Shown here: positions 1 to 8,321 of the stretch, piece by piece
Layout of the letters: each line of letters starts with the position of its first letter
How positions within the stretch are numbered: position 1 is the first letter of the stretch
Assembly (NCBI RefSeq): GCF_900078335.1
Contig: NZ_FKBR01000031.1
Location: 55,441-98,144, forward strand
Length of the DNA stretch: 42,704 bases
Reading direction: 5' to 3'
From: Bordetella trematum
Lineage (GTDB): Bacteria; Pseudomonadota; Gammaproteobacteria; Burkholderiales; Burkholderiaceae_B
Made by a program: the position numbers and the translations under genes
Notes under the pieces: generated by a model
Databases searched by the model: none
Told to the model about the DNA's origin: nothing
What the model saw: the letters and a program-made list of their open reading frames with translations, nothing else

Positions 1-122
1 CGTGAAACTATAGCGTGTTTTTTTTCTTTTGTCCAACCGGATGACACCGGCTGGATGCCGCCGCCCGGTTTTCACCGTTTGGCGCAGACACGTAAAACCG
101 AAATCATGCGTGTCTTGCAAAA

Positions 123-199
123 TGGCGCGCCCGGCAGGATTCGAACCCACGACCCCTTGGTTCGTAGCCAAGTACTCTATCCAACTGAGCTACGGGCGC
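123..199 (-). tRNA. tRNA-Arg (anticodon ACG)
   Basis: Read on the minus strand the segment folds as a full cloverleaf. The acceptor strand GCGCCCG pairs with CGGGCGC, the anticodon stem TTGG/CCAA encloses loop CTACGAA, and the T-loop is TTCGAAT. The anticodon ACG decodes CGU, CGC and CGA after A34-to-inosine editing. The discriminator base G is followed by a genomically encoded CCA (123-125), so no CCA addition is needed. It lies at the window edge next to a LysR gene on the same strand. Confidence 0.95.
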
Positions 200-250
200 T
201 AAAGAGGCGTGTTTATAACATGCCTGGAAAAACAACACAAACCGGGCCGT

Positions 251-1231
251 TCAACTCAGCGGCAGGCAACGCCCATGCGCTTCGAAACTGGGCCGCCCTT
301 CCTCCACCAGAAACTCGACCAGCGCCGGCAGCGCCGCCCCGGCCCGGCCACCGTCGCGCGCCATGCGCATGACGTAGCCCCAGGAGCCGGCCAGGCGATA
401 TTGCGGCACCAGCGGCACCAGCCGCCCGGCGGCCAGTTCCTCGTCGATGAGCGGCGCGCGTCCCAGCGCGATGCCGACACCGGCCACCGCGGCCGCCACC
501 ACGGTGCTCAGTCCGCTCAGGACCAGCGGCTCGGGGACGGGCTCGCCCTCCAGCCCCAGATGGCGGCGCCAGGTGCGCCAGTCGGTCTCCGGGCTGTCGA
601 CATGCTTTTCCTCCAGCCAGCGATGGGCCAGCAGGGCGCGCGGCTGGTCGCGTTGCCCGGGCGCAATCAGCGCCGGGCTGCAGACCGGCAGCACCGTTTC
701 GGCCAGCACCGGCAGATCGCCCGGCGCGGCCAGCCGCGCCCCCGTATCCCGCGTATGCAGGAAAGCCAGATCCAGCGCCTGACTGCTCCAGGCAGGGTCC
801 TGACTGGCATGCAGAAAGACTTGTACATCGATGCCCGGATGCAGCTCGATGAAACGCCCGATCCGTGGCGCCAGCCACAGGGAAGCCAGCGAAGGATTGG
901 CCGAAATGTTCAGGCCCAGGCGGCCACGGCCCTGGGCGGCGGCGCGCGTATTGCGACAGGCCGTGGCCAGCAAAGCCAGCGCCTGCTGCACCGAGGCCAG
1001 CAGATCAGCCCCGGCCTCGGTCACTTCGGCCCGCCTCAAGCGCCCGCCTCGGTGCAAAAGCGCTATACCCATGTCGGCCTCCAGCGCGCGCAGCTGATGA
1101 CTCACGGCGCTTTTGGTCACGTGCAGCTCCACCGCTGCGCGGCTCAGGCTGCCCAGGCGTGCAACGGCTTCGAAGGCGCGCAGGGCTGCCAGCGGCGGGG
1201 TATGTCCGGGAAACGGGGAGGTGCGAGTCAT
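251..1231 (-). CDS. LysR-family transcriptional regulator (GcvA-like)
   Basis: A 326-residue protein of normal LysR length. Residues about 12-70 form the winged helix-turn-helix, with the typical ALRAFEAVARLGSLSRAA start and the SAVSHQLRALE recognition helix. The rest matches the substrate-binding-like effector domain. The PPLAALRAFEAVA opening resembles the GcvA/AmpR subgroup. The ATG at 1229-1231 begins the conserved N-terminus. The gene is divergent from a fused ABC exporter 89 bp away, so that exporter is its likely target, and a LysR-type palindrome lies right beside its start. The effector cannot be told from the sequence. Family assignment is firm; the regulated function is inference. 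Confidence 0.9.
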   Translation of the reverse strand: MTRTSPFPGHTPPLAALRAFEAVARLGSLSRAAVELHVTKSAVSHQLRALEADMGIALLHRGGRLRRAEVTEAGADLLASVQQALALLATACRNTRAAAQGRGRLGLNISANPSLASLWLAPRIGRFIELHPGIDVQVFLHASQDPAWSSQALDLAFLHTRDTGARLAAPGDLPVLAETVLPVCSPALIAPGQRDQPRALLAHRWLEEKHVDSPETDWRTWRRHLGLEGEPVPEPLVLSGLSTVVAAAVAGVGIALGRAPLIDEELAAGRLVPLVPQYRLAGSWGYVMRMARDGGRAGAALPALVEFLVEEGRPSFEAHGRCLPLS

Positions 1232-1233
1232 GA

Positions 1234-1250
1234 GTTGAGTTTATCTCAAC
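1234..1250. promoter_or_regulatory. Candidate LysR-type operator (palindrome)
   Basis: GTTGAG and CTCAAC face each other across 5 bp, giving the T-N11-A core typical of LysR operators. It lies immediately before the LysR start codon, in the short region shared with the divergent ABC exporter gene. Position and symmetry suit autoregulation and control of the exporter. Binding is inferred. Confidence 0.5.
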
Positions 1251-1320
1251 CCATGATTGAAAAAGCATCGCTTTCCCGAAGCGGGTCTGCGGGAGATGAT
1301 GAGGTCCTGGAGGGAATGCT

Positions 1321-4300
1321 ATGTATTTCGACTATCGTTTATGGCTCATGACGGCCGGCCTGCGCACCCGCATGCTGGGCGGCGTCGTGCTCGGGTTGCT
1401 GGCCATGCTGGCCGGCATCGGCCGCTATGTGTTTCTTGGCGTGCTGCTGGCGCGCGTCTATGACAACCAACCCTGGCAGCAATGGCTCGAGCCGGCCGCC
1501 ATGGTGGGGGTACTGGTGTTGCTGCGCGCCGCGCTGGACCACTGGCGCACGCTGGCCGCCAACCGGGGGGCTGCCGAAGTCCAGCAGATGCTGCGCGGCC
1601 AGCTCTATGACCGGCTGGTCGAACTCGGCCCGGCCTGGATCGCCAACCAGCGCACCGGCGGGATCATGCTGACGCTGGTCGATGGCGTGGAACAGCTGCA
1701 GACGTTCTTTGGCCAGTATCTGCCCCAGGTCGCGATCGCGGCCCTGGCCCCCCTGGCGATCTTCGGCGTGATCGCCTTCTGGGACCTGCCCACGGCCAGC
1801 GTGCTGCTGGTGGCGGCGCTCTTTTCTCTCTTCGGCCCCATGGCCGTGCACATGCTGGACCGGCGCGCCAGCCTGGCGCGCTCCCAGGCGCTCAATGCCT
1901 TCGGCGAGGATTTTCTGGACGCCATGCAGGGGCTGCCCACCCTCAAGGCCTTCGGCCAGGGCAAGGCCTTCGGGCGCCGGCTGGCAGAACGTGCCCGCAT
2001 GCTGTCGGATCATACGTTCTGGGTGCTCTCGGTCAGCCTGCTGACACGCGGCATCAGCGACCTGGGCGTGGCCCTGGGCGCGGCGGCCGCCATCGCGCTG
2101 GGCGCCTGGCGCGTGACCCACGGCGACATGAGCGTCGAAGCCCTGCTGATCGTGCTGATGGCCGGCACCGAGATCTTCCGGCCCTTGCGCGAACTGCGCG
2201 CGGTATTGCACCGGGGCCTGCTCGGCCAGTCCGCCGCCACCAGCATCCACGCCCTGCAGGATGCCCGCCGCGACGACAGCGGGCCGGGCGGTGCGCGCGG
2301 CGTCAGGCTCGCGCCCACCATCGAGTTCGATCAGGTCAGCTACGCCTATCCGTCCAGTCGCCAGGCACACCAGGGCCTGAGCTTTCGCGTGGCGGCCGGC
2401 GAGCGGGTCGGCGTGGTCGGCCCCAGCGGCGCAGGCAAGTCGACCATCGTGCGCCTGTTGCTGCGCGAGGGCCTGGCCCAGTCCGGTGCGGTACGCATCG
2501 GCGGACGCGACGTACGCGAACTGGCGCACGAGGACCTGCTCTCGCATCTGGCACTGGTCAGCCAGGATCCCGTGCTGTTTCACGGCACCATCGCCGAGAA
2601 CCTGCGCCTGGGGCGTCCCCAGGCCAGCGATCAGGATCTGCGCGAAGCGGCGCGGGCCGCCAATATCGACGCCTTCATCCTGTCCCTGCCGCAGGGCTAC
2701 GACACCCGCATCGGCGAGCGCGGCCTGCAGCTGTCGGGCGGCCAGCGGCAACGCCTGGCGATTGCGCGCGCCCTGCTGCGCGACGCCCCCATCCTGATCC
2801 TGGACGAAGCCCTGTCCTCGGTGGACTCCGAGAACGAGGCCCTGATCCAGCAGGCGCTGGACCGGCTGATGGCCGGCCGTACGACACTCATCCTGGCGCA
2901 CCGCCTGGGCAGCGTGATCGGCGCCGATCGCGTACTGGTGCTGGATCAGGGCCGGGTGGTCGAAGAAGGGCCGCATGAAGCCCTGATGCAGGCGCGCGGC
3001 CTGTACTACGCTCTCATGCGCGAGCAGGCGCGGGACCGGGCCACGCCTGCGGCCAGCGGCGGCGCCACGGACCGCCCTGCCGCACACGCGTCCAAGGCAG
3101 GCGACGGCGCCCTGCCCCGCTCGCTCAATGCCGACGCCGCCCAGGTCGGCTGGCGCGCGACCCTGGGCACGCTGCTGGCCTTCGTGCGCCCCTGGCGCGG
3201 CACGGTCATCAGCACCGTATTGCTGGGCGTGGCCCGGGTGGCGGCCTTTATCGGCGTGGGCGTGCTCAGCGCCCTGGTGGTGGCGGCAGTGCGCGATGGC
3301 CAGCCCACCGGCGCGCTGATCGCCGCGCTGTTGATCGTCGCGCCGCTGGCCGCGCTGTTCCATTGGCTGGAGTCCTGGCTGGCGCACGCCATGGCCTACC
3401 GGCTGCTGGCCGATATGCGCGTCAAGCTCTTTGATCAGCTCGAACGCCTGGCGCCGGCCTATCTGCTGCGCCGTCGCTCGGGCGACCTGGTCGCACTGGC
3501 GACCCAGGACGTCGAAATGGTGGAGTACTTCTATGCCCATACCCTGGCGCCGGCCATCGTCTCGGTGCTGGTGCCGCTGACGGTGCTGGGTTTTCTGTTC
3601 GCCTATGACGCAATGGTGGCACTGGCCCTGCTGCCGTTTCTGGCCTATGCGCTGATTTCGCCGTGGCGCGGCCGCCGGCGCGCCGACCGCCTGGGCGAAC
3701 AGGCCCGCCAGGCCCTGGGCGAGATGAGCGCCCATGCCACCGATACTTTGCAGGGCATGCCGGATCTGGTGGCCTTCCAGGCCACCACCCGGCGACGCGC
3801 GCAGTTCCTCGAAAGCGCCCGTCAGTACCAGCAACGCCGCCTCGCCCTGCTGCGCGACCTGTCGGCGCAATCCACGGGGTTCGAAATCGCCACCGGCCTG
3901 GGCGGGCTGGCGGTCGCCGTCGTAGGCGCCATGCAGGCCGCCGCCGGCGTCGTGCCGGCCGTCATGGTGCCCCTGCTGGTGCTGATCGCTCTGGCGACTT
4001 TTCTGCCGGTCTCGGAGATCTCGCAGGTCAGCCGCCAGCTGGCCGACACGGTGGCGGCCACCCGACGCCTGCATGTCGTCGCCAACGAACCGGTGCCGGT
4101 CCAGGATGGTCCCGACCGCCTGACCCCGGCGCCGGGCGGGGTTCAGGTGCGTTTCGAGCAGGTCGGCTTCCGCTATCCCGGCACGACGCGCGATACGCTG
4201 CACGAGCTGTCGTTCACACTGGAGCGCGGCCAGGCCACCGCCCTGGTGGGCGCCTCCGGCGCAGGCAAGAGCACCATCGCCCATCTCTTGCTGCGTTTCT

Positions 4301-4872
4301 GGGATCCGCAACAAGGGGCCATCCGGCTCGACGGCCGGGACTTGCGCCAACTGGAGCTGGACAACCTGCGCGAACATGTGGCGCTGGTCACGCAGGACAC
4401 CTATCTGTTCAACGACACCCTCGCAGCCAACATCCGCCTGGCACGCCCGGACGCGAGCGATGCCGAGTTGCAGCAGGCAATCGAGCGTGCGGCGCTGAGC
4501 GACTTCTTGCGGGCGCTGCCCGACGGCCTGCAGACCCGGGTCGGCGAGCGCGGCATGCAACTGTCCGGCGGGCAGAGGCAGCGGATCTCGATCGCGCGCG
4601 CCTTCCTGAAGAATGCACCGGTGCTGATCCTGGATGAAGCCACGTCGCATCTGGACACCCTGAGCGAACAACAGATCCGTCAGGCGCTCGACAGCCTGAT
4701 GCGCGAACGCAGCACGCTCATCATCGCGCACCGCCTGTCCACGGTGCGCGATGCGGACCAGATCCTGGTGCTGGATGCCGGGCGGCTGGTCGAACAAGGC
4801 CGCCATGACGCGCTGATCGCCCGCAACGGCGCCTATGCCCGCCTGGTGCGCCACCAGACGATGCAGGCTTGA
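1321..4872 (+). CDS. Fused two-module ABC exporter (CydDC-like)
   Basis: This 1183-residue protein carries two complete ABC exporter halves in one chain. Residues about 1-320 are a six-helix membrane domain and about 330-565 a nucleotide-binding domain, with Walker A GPSGAGKST at 367-375, signature LSGGQ at 471 and Walker B ILILDEA at 491. A variable linker at about 575-610 leads to a second membrane domain (about 615-915). A second nucleotide-binding domain follows, with Walker A GASGAGKST at 977-985, LSGGQ at 1081 and VLILDEA at 1101. The first half resembles CydD and the second CydC/MsbA-like exporters. CydDC exports cysteine and glutathione for cytochrome bd assembly, but normally as two proteins, and no cydAB is in view, so the substrate is uncertain. 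Both ATPase sites look intact. The ATG at 1321 has a GGAGGG ribosome site. Confidence 0.85.
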   Translation: MYFDYRLWLMTAGLRTRMLGGVVLGLLAMLAGIGRYVFLGVLLARVYDNQPWQQWLEPAAMVGVLVLLRAALDHWRTLAANRGAAEVQQMLRGQLYDRLVELGPAWIANQRTGGIMLTLVDGVEQLQTFFGQYLPQVAIAALAPLAIFGVIAFWDLPTASVLLVAALFSLFGPMAVHMLDRRASLARSQALNAFGEDFLDAMQGLPTLKAFGQGKAFGRRLAERARMLSDHTFWVLSVSLLTRGISDLGVALGAAAAIALGAWRVTHGDMSVEALLIVLMAGTEIFRPLRELRAVLHRGLLGQSAATSIHALQDARRDDSGPGGARGVRLAPTIEFDQVSYAYPSSRQAHQGLSFRVAAGERVGVVGPSGAGKSTIVRLLLREGLAQSGAVRIGGRDVRELAHEDLLSHLALVSQDPVLFHGTIAENLRLGRPQASDQDLREAARAANIDAFILSLPQGYDTRIGERGLQLSGGQRQRLAIARALLRDAPILILDEALSSVDSENEALIQQALDRLMAGRTTLILAHRLGSVIGADRVLVLDQGRVVEEGPHEALMQARGLYYALMREQARDRATPAASGGATDRPAAHASKAGDGALPRSLNADAAQVGWRATLGTLLAFVRPWRGTVISTVLLGVARVAAFIGVGVLSALVVAAVRDGQPTGALIAALLIVAPLAALFHWLESWLAHAMAYRLLADMRVKLFDQLERLAPAYLLRRRSGDLVALATQDVEMVEYFYAHTLAPAIVSVLVPLTVLGFLFAYDAMVALALLPFLAYALISPWRGRRRADRLGEQARQALGEMSAHATDTLQGMPDLVAFQATTRRRAQFLESARQYQQRRLALLRDLSAQSTGFEIATGLGGLAVAVVGAMQAAAGVVPAVMVPLLVLIALATFLPVSEISQVSRQLADTVAATRRLHVVANEPVPVQDGPDRLTPAPGGVQVRFEQVGFRYPGTTRDTLHELSFTLERGQATALVGASGAGKSTIAHLLLRFWDPQQGAIRLDGRDLRQLELDNLREHVALVTQDTYLFNDTLAANIRLARPDASDAELQQAIERAALSDFLRALPDGLQTRVGERGMQLSGGQRQRISIARAFLKNAPVLILDEATSHLDTLSEQQIRQALDSLMRERSTLIIAHRLSTVRDADQILVLDAGRLVEQGRHDALIARNGAYARLVRHQTMQA

Positions 4873-4879
4873 TCCCGGA

Positions 4880-4900
4880 GGCCGGCGCAACGCGCCGGCC
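4880..4900. terminator. GC-rich hairpin between convergent genes
   Basis: GGCCGGCG pairs with CGCCGGCC across a 5-base loop, in the 31-bp gap between the converging exporter and DUF2817 genes. There is no U-run on either side, so intrinsic termination is only possible, not shown. Confidence 0.4.
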
Positions 4901-4903
4901 GGC

Positions 4904-5995
4904 TCACAGCCCGCGGCAGGCCTGGATGACAGCCGTGCGGCTTTGCGCCAGCACCATGGCCATCCAGGTATCCTCATCGATGAAGAAGGCGTCCCTCAGC
5001 GCCCGCTTGGCGCTGACCTGCTCGCGCGTGCCCGCCAGGGCCGGACGCAGGTGGTACCACTGCTCGGCACGCATGGCCGACAAACTCGTCGGCAGACGGG
5101 TGCCGAACTCCAGCGCGATCCCGACGTTCTGTGAATGCGGACACTCATCGAAGATCGCGCCCAAAGCGTGGCCCTTGACCTGCCGCGACACCGAGTCGTC
5201 GGCCCAGGCCGCCACCACATCGCTGCCCCATACCCGGCGCGTCAGCGCCAGATTGTCCACCGCACCGGGCAGGCCGCCATGGATTTTCTCGCCGTGACCG
5301 TAAGGCCCCAGCCCCGTGTGCACATCGATCCAGGCGATGCGTCGGCGCTGGGCGCCATAGATGCGCAGGATCGCGCGCAGACTGCGGTTGCTCCAGCTGG
5401 GCGCATAGCCGCCATAGAACAGACCGCCCGGATGGCTGGTCTGCCCAGTCGTGACGGCCTCGCGAAAGGCGGCGTAGCCATGCTCATCCTGGTAGCGCTG
5501 CAAAGCGGCGGCATTCTCGACCGACGCAGGCCAACTGGCCGGCAGCAATAATTCATGCAGCTGGTCGTAACCCGGATTGTCCAGCACCAGATCATCGGGC
5601 CCGCGAAAGTTGCGATTCAGATCGATGTTGTCCTCGTTGACCCGCCGCAGATGCGAGAACCCATAGGGGTTGACGCCATGGATGAGAAGACAAGCCACCC
5701 GCCGGGCGGCCAGCAGCGCACGCACGCCCGCGTCTCGCATCAGGGCCACCTGACAGGCTGAACCGCAGAACCCCTCCACGCCATGCGTACCCGAGGAGAC
5801 GATGAGCAAGCTTTCGGCGTCCTCGGCGCCCAGGTAGGCCACGTCCATCGACAACACCTCCCCCTGCGCCCCGCTCAGCCCAGGCAGCACGTAGGCCGCC
5901 ATGGACGCCGAGGCTGCGCTTGCGGCCTCCTGGAACTTGCTGCGCGCATCAATGTAGAGATGCGCAAAACAATCACGCGGAACGGGGGAAGACAT
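4904..5995 (-). CDS. DUF2817 (M14-like) metallocarboxypeptidase family protein
   Basis: A 363-residue protein if started at the ATG at 5993-5995, which has an AGGA site; an earlier in-frame start at 6073 would run into the preceding gene. It carries M14-peptidase-like landmarks: a zinc-ligand pair in GTHGVEG (H71, E74), NEDNIDLNRNF around 120-130, a third ligand in IDVHTGLG (H226) and a late glutamate in ALEFGT (E296) at the place of the catalytic acid. No signal peptide is evident, so it probably acts in the cytoplasm. The family is known mostly by structure and its substrate is not established. It sits 41 bp downstream of a Bug receptor gene on the same strand, suggesting that it processes an imported amide- or peptide-like compound. 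That link is inference. Confidence 0.8.
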   Translation of the reverse strand: MSSPVPRDCFAHLYIDARSKFQEAASAASASMAAYVLPGLSGAQGEVLSMDVAYLGAEDAESLLIVSSGTHGVEGFCGSACQVALMRDAGVRALLAARRVACLLIHGVNPYGFSHLRRVNEDNIDLNRNFRGPDDLVLDNPGYDQLHELLLPASWPASVENAAALQRYQDEHGYAAFREAVTTGQTSHPGGLFYGGYAPSWSNRSLRAILRIYGAQRRRIAWIDVHTGLGPYGHGEKIHGGLPGAVDNLALTRRVWGSDVVAAWADDSVSRQVKGHALGAIFDECPHSQNVGIALEFGTRLPTSLSAMRAEQWYHLRPALAGTREQVSAKRALRDAFFIDEDTWMAMVLAQSRTAVIQACRGL

Positions 5996-6036
5996 AACAG
6001 GGTCCTGATCACAATAACGGGAAAGCGGCGCCGCTC

Positions 6037-7005
6037 TCAGGGAGAGGCCGACCGTCGGGCGCGCAGCGCCCACCTCTGATGAATCTCACGCATATTCCGG
6101 GCCAGCACCTCACCATCTGCCGGGTTGACCTGCGACCCCTGCAGGCGCAGTTGCTGCCTGACGTCCTCATCCTGCAAGGCCTGAAACACCGCCTGCCGCA
6201 GCACGGCGACGCGCCCGGCATCCGTGCCCGGGGGCGCGAACAGGCCCACCACGCTGCCATGCTCCAGGCCCGCCAGCCCCTGCTCGCCGAAGGTCGGCAC
6301 CTGCGGCAGATCGGGGTGCCGCCGTCCCCCCGTCACAGCCAGCACGCGCAAGCTGCCGGCCCGCCACGGCTCCAGCACCTCTGCCACCGACGTCATACCC
6401 ATCGCCAGATGACCGCCCAACAGCTCCGTGACCATCGGCGCCCCGCCACGGTAGGGGACCACCACCAGGTCGACCTCCAGGCGCTCGCCCACCATCTCCA
6501 TCACATAAGCCGGCACACTGCCCGGGGCCGGCACGCCCACCGCGGGACTGCCGGGCAGTGCCGGCAGGTCCGCCAGCTCGCGCACAGGCGAGTCGGCCCT
6601 GACTGCCAAGGCCAGCGCAGCTTTGTCGGTCAGCTGCGCAACGGCGCGGAAATCATCCGGGGACCGGTAGCCAGCCCCCGGCACCTGATGCGGCACGATC
6701 GCCAAGGCGTGATCATTGCTCAGCAGCAAGGTGTGTCCATCCGCCGCCGCAGTCAGCACGGCTTGCGCTGCCAGCAATCCCCCCGCACCCGGCCGGTTCT
6801 CGACCACCACGATCTCCCCCAAGCTGCGCTGCATCTGCTGCGCCAACACGCGCGCAATCCTGTCCACCCCCCCGCCCGGCGCAAAACCCACCAGGATGCG
6901 CGTCACCGGCGCCGCCCGGCTCAGACGGACACTGGTTGTTGCGAGGACGACACCCGCCAGAACGGAAAAAAGCCGGCGGCGGCTCGGGGACACAGCAGCT
7001 TGCAT
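6037..7005 (-). CDS. Bug/TctC-family periplasmic solute-binding receptor
   Basis: A 322-residue protein with an N-terminal export signal (SRRRLFSVLAGVVLATTSVRLSRA, cleavage near residue 31). The Bug-family core follows: RILVGFAPGGGVDRIARVLAQ, VVENRPGAGG and VVPYRGGAPMVTELLGG. Bug proteins bind carboxylated or amide solutes in the periplasm, sometimes with TctAB-type permeases and often alone. No permease is adjacent here. The ATG at 7005 has a GGAG site. It is probably co-transcribed with the downstream DUF2817 gene and is divergent from a LysR regulator 99 bp away, which likely controls both. The ligand is unknown. Confidence 0.9.
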   Translation of the reverse strand: MQAAVSPSRRRLFSVLAGVVLATTSVRLSRAAPVTRILVGFAPGGGVDRIARVLAQQMQRSLGEIVVVENRPGAGGLLAAQAVLTAAADGHTLLLSNDHALAIVPHQVPGAGYRSPDDFRAVAQLTDKAALALAVRADSPVRELADLPALPGSPAVGVPAPGSVPAYVMEMVGERLEVDLVVVPYRGGAPMVTELLGGHLAMGMTSVAEVLEPWRAGSLRVLAVTGGRRHPDLPQVPTFGEQGLAGLEHGSVVGLFAPPGTDAGRVAVLRQAVFQALQDEDVRQQLRLQGSQVNPADGEVLARNMREIHQRWALRARRSASP

Positions 7006-7104
7006 GGTTGACTCCGCAGCAATGCCCTATCCACGGCCCCCCATGGGCAGAATAGGAAAAAACACTATATAAAAGAAGACAGCCCTGTTCTATGAGAGAT
7101 TCAA

Positions 7105-8088
7105 ATGATCAATCTCCAGGAAAACCCGGATCTGACCTGGCGTTTCAGCCTTCGGCAGCTCGATCTCTTTCGCGCCGTCGCGACGCACGGCAGCCTGCGC
7201 GCAGCGGCCCGTCATCTGGGCCTCACGCAACCGACGCTGACCCACGCCATGAAACAGCTGGAACACAGCGTGGGCGCGCCGCTGTTCATCCGCTCGGCGC
7301 AGGGCAGTCGCCTGACGCCGATCGGCCAGACGCTGCTGCAGCACAGCCGGCGGGCGCTCAACGAACTGCAACGGGCCCAAGCCGAGATCGGACGCCTCAG
7401 CGGCCAGAGCGGCGGACATGTATCAATGGGCTTCAGCGCAGCCGGCTCCACGCTCCTGCCGCAGGCCTTGCCCCGCTTTCAGGCGACCCACCCCGATGTC
7501 TCGCTGACATTGAAGGAAGTCACTTCGGCCGAGCACGATCCGGACTGGCAGGCGGGCAACTACGACTTCATCATCACCAGCGAGCTGGACGCCCCGGCCA
7601 AGGGCGACCGGCAGCGCGAACTGCTCACCCGGCTACCCCTGACCCCAATGACGCGCAAGGGCAGCCGCTGGCTGCAGGCCCGCTCCTTGCATGCACTGCA
7701 GGACGCCCTGTGGATCCTGCCGGAGTACGGCCCCGAACTTCTCAGGCGGCTGCATGCCGGCCAGGGCCTGGCGGCTCCGCAGCGACAACTGATGTGCCTG
7801 TCTATCCAGCTGGTGTTCACCATGCTGCGCGCCACCGACGCGGTGTGCCTGCTGCGCACCCAGTCGATACCGATGCTCCGGGAACGCTATGACCTGCATC
7901 CGGTGCCGCTCGATGAGCCCCTGGACGCGATGCTGTATGTCTGTCTGTCGGCACCCGACCTGCAACAACTCACGCCGGTCGCGCAACACTTCGCAGACTG
8001 CCTGCGCGCCGTCCAGGCCGGCCAGGATCGCCAGGCCCGTGCAGCGCGCACGGGCGCGCCAGGCAAAGAAAAAACCCGCAAGGCCTGA
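7105..8088 (+). CDS. LysR-family transcriptional regulator
   Basis: A 327-residue LysR protein. The N-terminal helix-turn-helix spans about 14-72 (LRQLDLFRAVATHGSLRAAARHLGLTQPTLTHAMKQLE) and the rest is an effector domain. The QPTLTHAMKQLE recognition helix is like the TcuR/AbgR subgroup that often governs organic-acid or p-aminobenzoyl-glutamate genes. It is divergent from the Bug receptor and DUF2817 peptidase pair, a common Bug-regulator arrangement, so that pair is the expected target. The ribosome site before the ATG is weak (GAGAG). The C-terminal tail is basic and its stop codon lies inside a terminator stem. Confidence 0.88.
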   Translation: MINLQENPDLTWRFSLRQLDLFRAVATHGSLRAAARHLGLTQPTLTHAMKQLEHSVGAPLFIRSAQGSRLTPIGQTLLQHSRRALNELQRAQAEIGRLSGQSGGHVSMGFSAAGSTLLPQALPRFQATHPDVSLTLKEVTSAEHDPDWQAGNYDFIITSELDAPAKGDRQRELLTRLPLTPMTRKGSRWLQARSLHALQDALWILPEYGPELLRRLHAGQGLAAPQRQLMCLSIQLVFTMLRATDAVCLLRTQSIPMLRERYDLHPVPLDEPLDAMLYVCLSAPDLQQLTPVAQHFADCLRAVQAGQDRQARAARTGAPGKEKTRKA

Positions 8089-8104
8089 GCCTTGCGGGTT
8101 TTTT
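8073..8104 (+). terminator. Intrinsic terminator overlapping the LysR stop codon
   Basis: AACCCGCAAGGC and GCCTTGCGGGTT form a perfect 12-bp stem around the loop CTGA, followed by a T-run. The LysR stop codon TGA (8086-8088) is inside the loop, so the last codons form the 5' arm of the stem. Confidence 0.9.
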
Positions 8105-8132
8105 GACTTCGGGCTGCGCCAGAAGCGGTATC

Positions 8133-8225
8133 TGGCGGAGACGGTGGGATTCGAACCCACGATGCAGTTTTTAGCCACATACTCCCTTAGCAGGGGAGCC
8201 CCTTCAGCCTCTCGGGCACGTCTCC
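8133..8225 (-). tRNA. tRNA-Ser (anticodon GCT)
   Basis: A class II tRNA with acceptor GGAGACG, a long variable arm, anticodon stem CTCCC/GGGAG and loop CTGCTAA, giving anticodon GCT for AGC/AGU. The T-loop is TTCGAAT. The 3' CCA is encoded (8133-8135). It lies between the LysR terminator and the lysC terminator. Confidence 0.95.
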
Positions 8226-8285
8226 GAAGAATCCAAGATTCTACACGAAAATTTTTAGTTTTTCGCGCTGACGGCGAGAAAACTT

Positions 8286-8315
8286 AAAAAAAGTGGACGG
8301 AGCAACCGTCCACTT
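8286..8315 (-). terminator. lysC intrinsic terminator
   Basis: On the minus strand AAGTGGACGG and CCGTCCACTT form a 10-bp stem with a 5-base loop, followed directly by a run of seven T. It lies just past the lysC stop codon and closes the minus-strand housekeeping run. Confidence 0.9.
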
Positions 8316-8321
8316 CTTCAA

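Noticed and set aside
1339-4977. A 1212-residue open frame antisense to the ABC exporter
   Set aside because: It is a GC-driven shadow; its translation is Gln/His/Arg-rich with no family likeness, while the other strand encodes clear ABC domains.
7027-7065. LysR operator-like symmetry (CCTAT/ATAGG and ATAG/CTAT) between the Bug and LysR genes
   Set aside because: The spacings do not give a T-N11-A core and the elements are short, so chance is likely.
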